64,000 nt of DNA from Elymus sibiricus. Taxonomy: Eukaryota; Streptophyta; Magnoliopsida; Poales; Poaceae. Where the stretch lies: assembly GCA_039707655.1 (NCBI GenBank), contig CM077675.1:416763162-416827161 (forward strand), in the 5' to 3' direction. Below the pieces are notes generated by a model that had not been told where the DNA came from, searched no databases, and saw only the letters and a list, made by a program, of their open reading frames with translations. The position numbers were made by a program, and so were the translations under genes. Below, in pieces: positions 11,929 to 22,699 of this stretch (positions within the stretch are counted from its first letter, which is position 1; every line of letters begins with the position of its first letter).

Positions 11929-12132
11929 GGGTCTTTTACATCTGTATCCCTAACTCGAACCCACTACTCACATTTGCCCCTAATTCGAAAGCCTGCTAAA
12001 AAATGCCCCTCCGCCGTCATGTTCCCTTATAGAATTGCCCTTCCGTGCCATTTCCGTCCAGTCAAGGCTGTTTGACCGGTAAGCGGCCGTTTCTTTGACA
12101 TTTTTGCCCCTCCGTCAATACACCTGGGCCCA
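11929..12132 (+). repeat. MULE-2 left terminal inverted repeat
   Basis: It starts GGGTCTTTTACATCTGTATC and aligns along its length with the reverse complement of 17407-17610, ending at the shared TGGGCCCA. Similarity is high but not perfect, with scattered substitutions and short gaps. Confidence 0.9.
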
Positions 12133-12351
12133 GGTCATCGGTTCACTCTCTCTCCCTCTCATTCTCTCGCCCGAGCCGCACGATCTCTCTTTCTCCCCCA
12201 AATCGCCTCCCGCCGTAACCCTAACCCTAGCTCGCTCGATCCCAACTCGCAAGGCTCGATCTACTGATGGCGGCCGCGGTGGAGCTTCGGATTTGACTCC
12301 GTGCCGCACTCTGCTACGGCGTGAAGGAGACACCGGCGACGGGATGGATGG

Positions 12352-12822
12352 TGTCGGTGTCAAAACCGGCGGATCTCGGGTAGGGGGTCCCGAGCTGTGA
12401 GACTAGGATCGATGGTAACAAAGGGACGAAGGAGCGATGTTTACCCAGGTTCGGGCCCTCCTATGGAGGTAAAACCCTACCTCCCGCTTGATTATATTGA
12501 TGATATGAAGGTTACAGAGTTGGTCTACCTCGAGATCGACTAGCTAAAACCCTAGATGAGTTTCTGTGTCCTATGATCTAAAACCCTCCCGGTTTATATA
12601 GACACCGGGGGGTATTAGGGTTTACACATGGTGGGCCTCCTGCCGAGGATGGATATGGCGATTTCCTCCTCTTGACTTGGAGTGCACGACGCGCCTTCGG
12701 TGCTTCCTTCTGGAAAGTGGAGTCTTGATGTGTCCGGCCCTTCTTCAGAGAATGGCCCATCGAACCGGTCCATTGAGAGATGAGCCGGCAGCCCGAGGAC
12801 CCCTTAATCCGGGACTCCCTCA
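12352..12822 (+). mobile_element. Solo LTR nested in MULE-2
   Basis: This 471-bp sequence starts TGTCGGTGTC and ends GACTCCCTCA, and is flanked by a perfect 5-bp duplication GATGG (12347-12351 and 12823-12827). TATATA near 12595 is a probable core promoter. No internal domain or second LTR is present, so it is either a solo LTR left by LTR-LTR recombination or a very short element. It lies in the 5' leader of the MULE-2 transposase gene and is younger than that element. Confidence 0.85.
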
Positions 12823-13034
12823 GATGGGGACAGCAGTTGCGGCGGTGGCGGCGGCGGCAAACGAGGGAGCACACCATAGCCACAGAAGTATGCTTCGGCG
12901 GGGTAAGTTTCTCTTCTAATCTGGTGCAGTCTCATGCCGTTTGTAGTTCGATTTGTTCTTGTAGTTTAATTTGTTAACCTAGTTCATAGTGCTCATAGCG
13001 TTGGGATCTGTCTCTGTTTTCCATGGTCATCGTA

Positions 13035-16000
13035 GGATGGACCCCGATAGAGCAGTTGGGATGGAATGTAGAATGGAAACCACACTTCTAGCTAGTGCTG
13101 GCACAAAAGCATCCAATACAGGATTCTCCTTTCCTTTTGTTGCTGACAATCAATGGACTTTTAATCAGTTTAGATCTGCCATATGTGCTCAATATCCATG
13201 GGGTCTATATGATGCAGTGGAATTCAGGTACTGGGACGTTGCAAAATCAGCTTGGGTCCCTGTCCAGTGTGATGATGAGCTTGGTATCATGTTTGCAATA
13301 CATGAGTCTTTCCCTCTAAACTAGAAATCAATGTCATACAAAGGCAGAGAGGAGAGCCAGAGAGCAGAGGAACAAGATCTCAGTCTAGGTCCAGAAGTAA
13401 AGGTAGGACCAGCCAATCAAGGGGCAAAAAAACAACAACTCATAGTAGAGACAGCAGTTCCATGCAGGCACCAGGAACACCTACTGTAGAAGTTCCTAGG
13501 CATGCAGGTCCCTCTCATAGTAGAGATTCAGGTGACCCCTATACTGAAGAGGGACTACCAGATGATTGTCCTAGTGATGATGAGGATGAAAGGTTGTTTC
13601 CACAGTTTGTAACAAGGAAGAAGGGCAAGGAGAAAGATGATGAGGGGGAAGATTATGTTCCACCCCCTGAAGGCATGTTTGCTGAGGCAGGTGAAGATGA
13701 GAAGGAGGAGGACAGGGACATGGGATACTCTGAGACATCTAATGAGGAAAGACCAGATGTGCAATACAATAGAGATGATCCTTCTTTGAAACAGGGAACA
13801 ATATTTTCCAGTGCTTTAGACTGTAGAAATGCTCTTGCAACCTTCTAAATAAAGACTCAAAGTGAATTTGTGATAGACAAGAGTGACAGTACTAGGTTGA
13901 CAGTACATTGTGCTTATAAGAGGTGTCAATGGAGGATGCATGCCTCCTTAATGAGACATAGCACACTGTTTCAGGTATTAAATAGGGCCCTATTAAATAT
14001 AGCAACTAACGGTGCATTTGTAGTTAGCAGCATTGATAGTGTATTTTGTTTGTTTGTTGCAGCACATAGGTTCTGACATGTGTCTGAACTTTTATGAATG
14101 CAGGTTAAGGTGAACAAAACTGCTTATACATGTCCCAGTGTGAACAGGAGAAAAAGATTGAGGTCAACTAAGAGTAGATGGGTTGCTGATGCTGTGGAGA
14201 CCTGGGTTTTAGAGGATTCAGAAGTGGGACCAACAGAATTGCAGAAAAATTTGAAGAAGTATGGCCTGGCAGTTCCATATATGAGAGTATTCTATGGGAA
14301 GCAAATGGCACTTGACAATATATATGGTAAGTGGGTTGACTCTTTCCAGTTATTGTATACCTTCAAGGCAGAAGTGGAGAAAGCATCTCCTGGCAGTGTA
14401 GTTAGCATTGATAAACACACTGTAGAGTACAAACTAAATGGGAAGAGTAGACAGAAAGAGTGCTTTAGAAGAGTATTTGTTTCTTTCAAAGCATGTTGGC
14501 AAGGTTTTCTGAATGGATGTAGGCATTATCTTGCAGTAGATGCCACTGCATTAAATGGCAGATTTAGAGGGCAACTAGTTAGCGCATGTGCTGTGGATGC
14601 TTGCAACTGGATCTTCCCAGTTGCATATGGAGTTCTAGAAGGTGAAAATATAGAGAGTTGGACTTGGTTTTTCTAAAATTTAAGAGAGCTTATAGGACAC
14701 CCACCAGGTCTTGTTATCCACACTGATGCATGCAAAGGCCTGGAGACTACAGTGGAAGTTGTGTTCCCAGGTGTGGAGCACAGAGAATGCATGAGGCATT
14801 TGGCTGCAAATTTCACAAAAAAGTTTAGAGGAAAATTCTTTGATGAAAATTTATGGCCCTGCTCATTGACATACAGCATAAAGAAACACAACTACCATCT
14901 TAGGCAGTTGCACAGTAAGGCTGGTGTGAAGGAGTACTTAGAGGAGCATCACAGCAAGCTATGGGCAAGGTCACTATTCAATGAAGTGTGTAAAGTAGAT
15001 TATGTTAATAACAATCTAGCTGAGTCCTTTAATTCAAAGATTAAAAAATGGAAGGGTATACACATTGTGGACTTGCTAGACAAAATAAGACAGTTTATAA
15101 TAGAAAAGTTTGATCTCAGACAGCAGATTGCTGCTGCAACATTCATTCGCCACATCATAATCCCCAAAGTCATGAAAATGCTTCATGAAAAATCTAAGGA
15201 CCTTGATATGGAGATAGTGAAGAGAAGCACATATGAGGCAGAGATCACAGCAGTTGACAAGGAAAAGAGAGAGTGGAGATATCCAGTAAATTTGGAAACT
15301 AGGACTTGCAGTTGTAGAAAGTGGCAGCCTTGCATACATGCTTTGTATTTTATTACTTCAATTAGAGGCCCAGTAAGTGAGATTGATCAGTATGTACATG
15401 AGTACTTTTCTGTTGCTAGGTTCAATGCTACTTATGCTGAAAATTTGCCTGCAATGGAGGGCAAACAATAATGGCATGTGGTGGATCTTGGGTTTAAATT
15501 GTCTGCTCCATTGAAAAACAGGGCCCTTGGTAGACCTAGGAAGACAAGAATTAGGGCAAAATCTGAGGGAAAAGGACTTGGAGGAAGGAGAAAGAAATGT
15601 GGCAGGTGTGGAAGGCTTGGCCATCATGGCACTCACTGCAAGGAATCCATTGACCCAGCTTTTGGGGAAGAAGAGCACTGGGGGCTGAAAATGCAACAGA
15701 TGATCATTTAGATGCTGAAACTGATGCTGCAATTGCTACAGAGGTTGAAACTGATGCTGAAAATGCTACAGAGGTTGAAACTGATGCTGAAAATGCTACA
15801 CAGGTTGAAACTGATGCTGCAATTGCTACAGATGCACCAACAGTGTCATCTGCTGTAAGGTGCAATTGCTACAAATGTTCTCATATCAATTTTTGCTTCA
15901 TTTAATGTTCTCATTTCATTTTTTGCTTCATTTAATGTTCTCATTTCAATTGTAGCCCAAGAAAGAACTACAAAAAGCCAGCTGATAGAGGGATGTCACC

Positions 16001-16166
16001 AGCCAAGAAGAGGCTCAAGTGTGCACCAGATCCTACAGTAGGATCTGTAACTGGAAGCAACCAGCTAAGCAAAGAAGTGAGCAAAACTGTCACCACAAGG
16101 AGGAGTTCAAGGCTCTTAACTAACCCTGCTTGCAACACCAGGAGCAAGAAGACGAAAGATCTGTGA
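13035..16166 (+). pseudogene. mudrA-type MULE transposase, multiply broken
   Basis: This is homologous to the MULE-1 transposase along its whole length. The order is PB1-like start (ATG 13035), acidic linker, MuDR DNA-binding segment (CAYKRCQWRMHAS), intron 13975-14103, catalytic core ([35 protein letters not shown]), SWIM finger (CSCRKW...CIHAL), a zinc knuckle CGRCGRLGHHGTHC with all ligands present, a 10-residue repeat, a last intron ending near 15955 and a basic tail ending RSKKTKDL at 16166. Lesions are a frameshift near 13315, TAA at 13846, 14674 and 15469, and a frameshift near 15680. A possible upstream exon ends at the GT donor near 12905. Confidence 0.85.
15708..15837 (+). repeat. 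30-bp coding tandem repeat in MULE-2 transposase
   Basis: About four copies of a 30-bp unit encode ETDAENATEV with variations. It lies between the zinc knuckle and the basic tail, at the position of the 39-bp repeat of MULE-1. The unit sequence and length differ, so the two arrays expanded independently. Confidence 0.85.
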
Positions 16167-16610
16167 CTCGAATCATTTAGTGTTGTTTTTGTTGTTTAAC
16201 AACTATTTGTGAACTTGTTAGCTGCTATCTTAAGTGTGTGATGCTAAAATTATGAACTTATGTAATGGTGAACTTGTGAGCTGCTATCTTGAATGTGCAA
16301 TGATGAATTTATGCTATTTTGTGAGCTGCTATCTTGTGAGCTGCTAGTTTCAAATATTATGTGAGCTGCTATCTTGTGAGCTGCTACTTTCAAATATTTT
16401 GTGAGCTGCTATTTTGTCACAACAGATCATTTGGTCAAATATTTCAATCTATGCTATTTCAGTCATTGTTCAAAGCAAGATGCCAAGCAAGATTCTTGAG
16501 TCATTTCCAAATAGCAACATCACATCATTCCCAAATCACAGCATTGTTCTTGGGATAATACATTCCCAAACTATGCTCCATCACAGCATACACTACAAAC
16601 AGAAATCCAT

Positions 16611-17276
16611 TTAGTATGGATTATTAGACCACCCAGAAATAAATGTGGCCAAAATGCTAATACCAAGAACTATGATATATCCCCATGCTTGCATAAGCTC
16701 GTTCCTCTTCTTCATCTTCAGCTTCAGTTTCTTGTTCTTCTCGGTTAGATACATCACCCTCCTCTCTAAATCATGAGCTTTTAGCCAGCTCTTCTCCAAT
16801 CCTGCATGAAGCTCCTCAAATGCATGAGCAACACATTCGGTCGGTGGCGGGTCAATCCAGACAACCCAGTCACATTCATCAGGAAGCTCCAAAATCAATG
16901 ATCGAATTAGAAAGAGGAGAAAGAGCAGAATCGAATCAAGCTTAAAAGCCAAACACTTACATCAAGAGGGCAGCCGAGAAACCTTCTGCCGGAGCTTGCT
17001 CCTCCCCAGGCGACGCGATGAGCAGGAATAAGCCCGTGGCCAGGGCACCGCCGCGTCGACCAAACCTCATGGCCACAGAATCTCAGATCGGGGATGTAAA
17101 ACTCCGATACAAACTGAACTATCCCGACACCATCAACCTAACAGCAAAAAACCCCCAAATTGATGAACCCTAATTCCGCAATATGCCCAAATCTCCCCCA
17201 AATCGACACTGAAACTTACATTGGCAGCCACCGATGAGCTCGTAGAAGACATGCCCGACGTGCCCGACGTACACAT
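16611..17276 (-). pseudogene. GRF-type zinc-finger gene of MULE-2, one-base deletion
   Basis: The three-exon model is complement(16611..16886, 16962..17113, 17220..17276), with GT-AG introns. The start MCTSGTSGMSS is Ser/Thr-rich, like the other GRF gene. Exon 2 carries the finger: RCPGHGLIPAHRVAW, then GRRF. Exon 3 opens with ECDWVVWIDPP, then has a Lys-rich probable coiled coil (about residues 110-135) and a hydrophobic C-terminal segment. One T appears to be missing near 16981; with it, the frame would read through the expected GC motif and give 161 codons. The intron after the GC motif is in the same place as in the gene at 306-871. It is convergent with the transposase gene. Confidence 0.65.
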
Positions 17277-17406
17277 CGCTCACCACGCCGTGCACGACCT
17301 GCCCCTCTCTCTCCGACCGCGGAATCGCCCGATCCAGTGCGTGCTCAAAAATGCCCCTGTCATCGCGAGGAAGAAGAAAGAGGGGAGAGAGAGTGAACCG
17401 GTTAGT

Positions 17407-17610
17407 TGGGCCCAGATGTAAGGAAGGAGGGGCAAAAATGTCAAAGAAACGGCACGTTAGCGGTCAAACAGCCTTGACTGGACGGAAACAGCTCGGAGGG
17501 GCATTTCTATAAGGGCACATGACGGCGGAGGGGCATTTTTGAGCAGGCTTTCGAATTAGGGGTATATCTGATTAGGTGGTTCTAGTTAGGGACAGAAATG
17601 TAAATGTCCC
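17407..17610 (-). repeat. MULE-2 right terminal inverted repeat
   Basis: The reverse complement starts GGGACATTTACATTTCTGTC and matches the left repeat at 11929-12132. It ends exactly at the second TTTAATCTT duplication. Confidence 0.9.
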
Positions 17611-17619
17611 TTTAATCTT
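17611..17619. repeat. MULE-2 target site duplication, right copy
   Basis: TTTAATCTT is identical to 11920-11928. Coding sequence of the host ORF resumes at 17620 (TAT GCT GAA) in the same frame. Confidence 0.95.
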
Positions 17620-18365
17620 TATGCTGAAACTTACACATTGCCGCTAACTGACTTCTGCAACATATGCTTGATTCCCTCTGATAGGGACTTGAGAGAACCT
17701 AGGCCATCTGAGTTTGAGGATTTTCTCCTCACGTTAACCCTGGGTGAGGATAGAGGCGTGTCGAGCACCACTGCTACCAGCTTGCAGTTTCCCTCAGTAC
17801 ATTATTTCGCTTTGGTCATCGCTAAGTGTTTAACCGCTAGGGAGAAGGTCGGCGCACTCAGTGCCCTTGACCTTGCTATTTTACATCGTGCACTTTATGA
17901 TGATCACACCTTTAGTATGGGGGCTATTATTGCTCGACGCTTACATCTTAACAAAACTAAGGGAAAGATACATGGTGGTATTTATGCTACTCGCCTAGCG
18001 AGCCACTTTAGAGTCCAGTTTCGCCCACATGATTATCTCTTATCCCGAGTTTACCTTGATCACAAGTCACTGCAGGCTCACCAATTCCTAGATGTAACTG
18101 ATTCTCCTCGTGACAATCATTACAGCCTAGTATTCAGCAAGGAAACACGTGATATTATCCCATTGCCCGCACCTGCTTTGTTTGATTCTATTGCCAGGAA
18201 CGGATACAGGATTATGCCAGATGATATTACAGCCTACCGGAACAACCTAGCAGCTGCTGAGGAGGAGCACCAGAGGTGGGATGATAGCGTGCCGCCTACG
18301 CCTCACTACAACTTGGGACCGGATGGCTACTACGGATGGTGATTACCAAGCTAGGCCAAAAGCCT

Positions 18366-18379
18366 AAGCTTGGGGGAGT
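18366..18379 (+). other. Internal copy of the polypurine tract
   Basis: AAGCTTGGGGGAGT is identical to the 14 bases before the 3' LTR (20444-20457). It lies 23 bp after the second ORF. It may be a chance duplicate or a second plus-strand priming site. Confidence 0.5.
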
Positions 18380-19582
18380 ACGTATTTCCACCGACATTAC
18401 ATTCATGTTCACACGTTTCATTTCAGTTGTCGGTGTTCCCACTTTTTTATTATAATTTCCATGATAGATTTGTTTTCTCGCTTTATTCTTGTGTGCTTGA
18501 AAAACTTTGAGAAAATCCAAAAATATTTCCTATTTCTTTTTAGCTTTTCATTTTAGCTTAGTTTGATTGTAGCATCAAAAGAAAACCCAAAAAGATTTAT
18601 CGCTTCTTCTTTTGCTTGTTGGGAGCTTTCCTGTGTAAATAGTTTTTCTCGTTTTTGTTTTTCCTCATTAATTTGCTTTCTTCAAGAAAAACCAAAAACT
18701 CCAAAAATATTTTAGTGTGTTTCTCTGAATTTCTTTTCTTTTTATTTTGAGTCGTACCAAGGAGAAGACCACAATGAAATTGTTGAGTGGCTCTCATCTG
18801 CATTTTGTTTATCTAACGAAGAGCCCATATTACTTTGTCTTCTCCTCTTGAATAAAATGTTTGCAGATTCCAGCTTAGGCCACGGCACTCTTGCACTATT
18901 ATTATCTTCTTATCATTCGGTCGTGCAAGTGAAAGGCAATAATGACGACATTTGATGAATTGACTGTGGCAGAGAAAGGCGGGTATGAAGTCAAGTTGTT
19001 TTTGTTTTTGTAAATATGTTTAAGCTAGTATCCCTTGATTCAACTCATTATGATCAAACATGTTTGCAATGACCATTAGAGATTATAGTTGTTCATGCCA
19101 TGCTTAAGTAGCTAGGAGTGGATAATGGTTTATCTTGGGTGTCAACATGCATTAAAATGGTTGTGATGCGGTATGATGATATGGTGTCCTCCTCTGAATG
19201 TTTCAAGTGGCTTGACTTGTCACATGTTCAGGCATGTAGTTGAATCAAAACAAACATAGCCTTCACGATATTTATGTTCATGGTGTCCATATCCTACTCA
19301 TGCTAGTATTCAATGTTGATTATATGTAATGTATGTTCATGACCGTTTTTGCTCTCTAGCTGGCCGCTTCTCAATCTAATTGCTAGCCTTCTCCTGTACT
19401 AAGCGGGAATACTGCTTGTGCGTCAAAACCCTTAAACCAAGTTATGCCAGATGAGTCCACTATATCTACCTATATGCGGTATTACCCTGCCGTTCCAAGT
19501 AAATTTGCATGTGCCACCTCTAAAAATTCAAATGAACATCTATTTTGTGTGCCTGGACCGCTCATGGAGCGACAGGGGGCGG

Positions 19583-19848
19583 TCAATATCTTCCATGCTA
19601 AGTGGGTTATTCTCATGATGAGTGTTTATTCACTTGTCCTTACACGAGAGGGGAGGTAATAGGGATTCCCAGTCCCGAAATCAAAAATCAAAAATAATTA
19701 AACAAAACTCCCCCAGGAATGTTGTTGGTTTGGACGGTACCCGTGGATGCGGCTAGCCGTGGAGTGTGATTGTTGGTGGAGAGGGAGTAAACCTTTACTT
19801 TTACCGCTTGGGAACCGCCCCTAATTTGTTTAGCATGGAAGATATTGA
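19583..19848 (+). repeat. Perfect 19-bp inverted repeat, 228-bp loop
   Basis: TCAATATCTTCCATGCTAA at 19583-19601 is the exact reverse complement of 19830-19848. RLG-B has a degenerate pair at the matching place (52721-52738 and 52975-52993), sharing the TCCATGCTAG core and similar spacing. Confidence 0.75.
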
Positions 19849-20443
19849 TAACTCTTGGTCGTGAAGTTGACAGGAAGGGTGTACCTCCCAAAATTATATC
19901 TATCTCTGTTTTAAAACTTTGAGCTCTGGCACCGCTGCAAATCCATGCTTCCCTCAGCGAAGGGACTATCTATTTACTTTTATGTTGAGTCATCACCTTC
20001 TCAAATAAGCGCCAGACCTGAGAGCACTATTGTCATCCTCATGCATTGTGTATAGTTGATGTTTGGTGCAGCATGAATGGATCTTTTCTACCATGAATTA
20101 CAATGTTTAGTCGCTGCTTGAACTTTGGAGGTGCTCTGCATTTATATTTTGCGGTCTCAGAAAGGGCTAGCGAGATACCACTATTGTCATATTGTATCAT
20201 GATTGTTTTGACAAAGTGTTGGTGCTTGAGATATCTTATTATTGCTCGCTAGTTGCTTATGTTATTGATATTAGTTAATATAATTTATAAGAGTTATTGT
20301 CGACATGGTTAGTCATAATCTTTGCTGAAAACCTGGGTGCTACTTAAGCATATATATGTAAACAAGAACAAAAGAGTTCATAAAAGTTTTTCTTTATCAC
20401 TTTCAGTTTGTCAACTGAATTGCTCGAGGACAAGCAAAGGTTT

Positions 20444-20457
20444 AAGCTTGGGGGAGT
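20444..20457 (+). other. RLG-1 polypurine tract
   Basis: AAGCTTGGGGGAGT directly precedes the 3' LTR and is the plus-strand primer of reverse transcription in LTR elements. Confidence 0.8.
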
Positions 20458-21857
20458 TGATACGTCTCCAACGTATCTACTTTTCCTCACCCTTTTGCCC
20501 TTGTTTTGGACTCTAATTTGCATGATTTGAATGGAACTAACCCGGACTGACGTTGTTTTCAGTAGAATTACCATGGTGTTGTTTTTGTGCAGAAATAAAA
20601 GTTCTCGGAATGGAACGAATTTTTTTGGAGAATTATTTCAGAATATATGTGAATTATTGGAGTCAAAATCCACCGAAGAGGGGGGCAAGGGTGGCCAGCA
20701 CCGACCAGGGTGCGCCAGGCCCCCTGGGCGTGCCCTGGTGGGTTGTGCCCACCTCGTGGCCCCACTGACCCTAATTCCGCCACTATAAATTCCTATTTTC
20801 GGAGAAAAAATCCAGGAGAAAGTTTCATCGCGTTTTACGATACGGAGCCGCCGCCACCTCCTGTTCTTCATCGGGGGGCCAGATCTGAAGCTCATTTGGG
20901 GCTCCGGAGTGGGGAATCTTCGGTCTTCGTCATAACCAACCCTTCTCCATCACCAATTCCATGATGCTCCCCACCGGGAGTGAGTAATTCCTTCGTAGGC
21001 TTGCTGGTCGGTGAGGAGTTGGATGAGATTAAGCATGTAATCGAGTTAGTTTTGTTAGGGCTTGATCCCTAGTATCCACTATGTTCTGAGATTGATGTTG
21101 CTATGACTTTGCTATGCCTAATGCTTGTCACTAGGGCCCGAGTGCCATGATTTCAGATCTGAACCGTTTATGTTATCATCTCTATATCTATGTTCTTGAT
21201 CCGATCTTGCCTAGTCATATGCACCTATTATGTGTTATGATCCGTCAACCCCATCGTGACAATATTTGGGATACTTTGCGGTGATGACCGTAGTTTGAGG
21301 AGTTCATGTATTCACCATGTGTTAATGCTTTGTTCCGGTTCTCTATTAAAAGGAGGCCTTAATATCCCTTAGATTCCTTATGGACCCCGCTGCCATGGGA
21401 GGGTAGGAATAAAGATGTCATGCTTTGCATAAGCACTATTTACGGAATACATGCCTACATTACATTGATGAACTGGAGCTAGTTCTGTGTCGCCCTAGGT
21501 TATGACTGTTACATGATGAATATCATCCAACGAGTTACTGATCTAGTGCCTACGACCTTTTCCACTTATTGTTCTTGCTAAGTCACTATTGATGTTGCTG
21601 TTGTTCCAACTGCTACAAAACTATTGCTACTACTGTTACCGCTACTGTTACTATTGCTACTGCTACCGAAACTATCATATTACTGTGCTACTGATCACTT
21701 TGCTGCAGATATTTAATCTCCAGGTGTGGTTGAATTGACAACTCAACTGCTAATACTATCAAGTATTCTTTGGCTCCCCTTGCGTCGAATCTATAAATTT
21801 GGGTTGAATACTCTACCCTCGAAAACTGTTGCGATCCCCTATACTTGTGGGTTATCA
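20458..21857 (+). repeat. RLG-1 3' LTR
   Basis: This 1400-bp LTR runs from TGATACGTCTCC to GGGTTATCA and is followed by the duplication ATTAC. It is the partner of 6575-7981. Confidence 0.9.
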
Positions 21858-22699
21858 ATTACATCTTGTAGTTGATTACTATATGGTTTATTTGGTGGAA
21901 GATTATATGTTTAGATCCATTATGCTATTCAATACCCCTCCGATCTTGAGCATGATTATTATTTGTGAGTAGTTACCTTTGTTCTTGAGGTCACGGGAGA
22001 AGTCATGTTGCAAGTAATCATGTCAATTTGATATGTGTTCGATATTTTGATGATATGTATGTTGTGATTCCCTTAGTGGTGTCATGTGAACATCGAATAC
22101 ATGACACTTCACCATTCTTGGGCCTAAGGGAATGCATTGTGGAGTAGTTATTAGATGATGGGTTGCTACAGTGATAGAAGCTTAAACCCTAGTTTATGCG
22201 CTACTTCGTAAGGGGCTGATTTGGATCCAAACGTTTAATGCTATGGTTAGATTTTATCTTAATACTTTTCTCGTAGTTGGGGGTGCTTGCGAGGGGGTTA
22301 ATCATAAGTGGGATGTTGTTCAAGTAAGAACAGCACCCAAGCACCTATCCACCCACATATCAAATTATCAAAGTAGCGAACACGAATCAAACCAACATGA
22401 TAAAAGTGACTAGATGAAATTCCCGTGTACCCTCAAGAACACTTTGCCTATTACTAGAAACTGTTCTGGCCTGTCCTTTGCCACAAAAGGATTGAGCTAC
22501 CTTGCTGCACTTTATTTACCGTTACCGTTACTTGCTCGTTACCAATTATCTTGCTATCAAACTATCTGTTACTTACAATTTTAGTGCTTGCTGAAAACCG
22601 CTTGTCATTTCCTTCCGCTCCTCGTTGGGTTCGACACTCTTACTTATCAAAAGGACTATGATTGATCCCCTATACTTGTGGGTCATAATCTCCCAGTTG

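Larger units (their letters stand above)
11929..17610 (+). mobile_element. MULE-2, Mutator-like DNA transposon
   Basis: This complete 5682-bp element is bounded by terminal inverted repeats of about 204 bp and a perfect 9-bp duplication. It contains a solo LTR, a decayed mudrA-type transposase (plus strand) and a decayed GRF zinc-finger gene (minus strand). Both genes are inactivated, so this copy is non-autonomous now. It inserted into the second ORF of RLG-1. Confidence 0.95.
11677..18342 (+). pseudogene. RLG-1 second ORF (Athila ORF-1-like), split by MULE-2
   Basis: The two pieces 11677-11928 and 17620-18342 are one ORF. With MULE-2 and one copy of its duplication removed, the frame is continuous from ATG 11677 to TGA 18342 and encodes 324 residues. 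The protein has no motif I can name with certainty. Its position downstream of gag-protease, and its style (Y-x-Y-T-L-P-L, S-x-F-x-D-F-L, a Tyr/Gly-rich C-terminus ending GPDGYYGW), suggest the ORF carried by Athila-lineage elements that is sometimes compared with gag-like or envelope-like ORFs. That assignment is inference. Apart from the insertion it has no stop or frameshift. Confidence 0.65.
18343..20443 (+). other. RLG-1 3' non-coding internal region
   Basis: About 2.1 kb without supported genes. The first part (18400-18900) is T-rich. The segment 19440-19920 is conserved with the RLG-B internal region (reverse strand, 52640-53110), including a block around 19730-19830 (GGACGGTACCCGTGGAT) and an inverted repeat listed separately. 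Conservation without an ORF suggests a cis-acting role. Confidence 0.6.
6575..21857 (+). mobile_element. RLG-1, polymerase-less Gypsy LTR retrotransposon
   Basis: Both LTRs run TG...CA (6575-7981 and 20458-21857) and a perfect 5-bp duplication ATTAC flanks the element (6570-6574 and 21858-21862). The primer site matches tRNA-Asp and the polypurine tract abuts the 3' LTR. Internally it has a gag-protease ORF, a spacer with an LTR-like module, a second ORF and 2.1 kb of non-coding sequence. No reverse transcriptase, RNase H or integrase is present, so it must rely on a partner for mobility. A MULE accounts for 5.7 kb of the length. It resembles the abundant Triticeae Athila-lineage families (Sabrina/WHAM type); the exact family name is unverified. 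Confidence 0.9.
5651..22685 (+). mobile_element. RLG-C, 3' end of a Gypsy element (internal tail plus split 3' LTR)
   Basis: Positions 5651-5895 are the last part of an internal domain ending in a polypurine tract (AAGCTTGGAGGAGT). The 3' LTR follows as two pieces: 5896-6574 starts TGATACGTCC, and 21863-22685 ends TACTTGTGGGTCA. The two pieces are separated by RLG-1. Joined, the LTR is about 1.5 kb and contains a TATA-like TATATAA near 6263. No coding sequence of this element is in the window. It is the host of the nested insertions on this side and therefore older than they are. Confidence 0.8.

Noticed and set aside
11677..18342. Calling the second RLG-1 ORF an envelope gene
   Set aside because: I see no signal peptide or membrane segments. 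Position alone is not enough.
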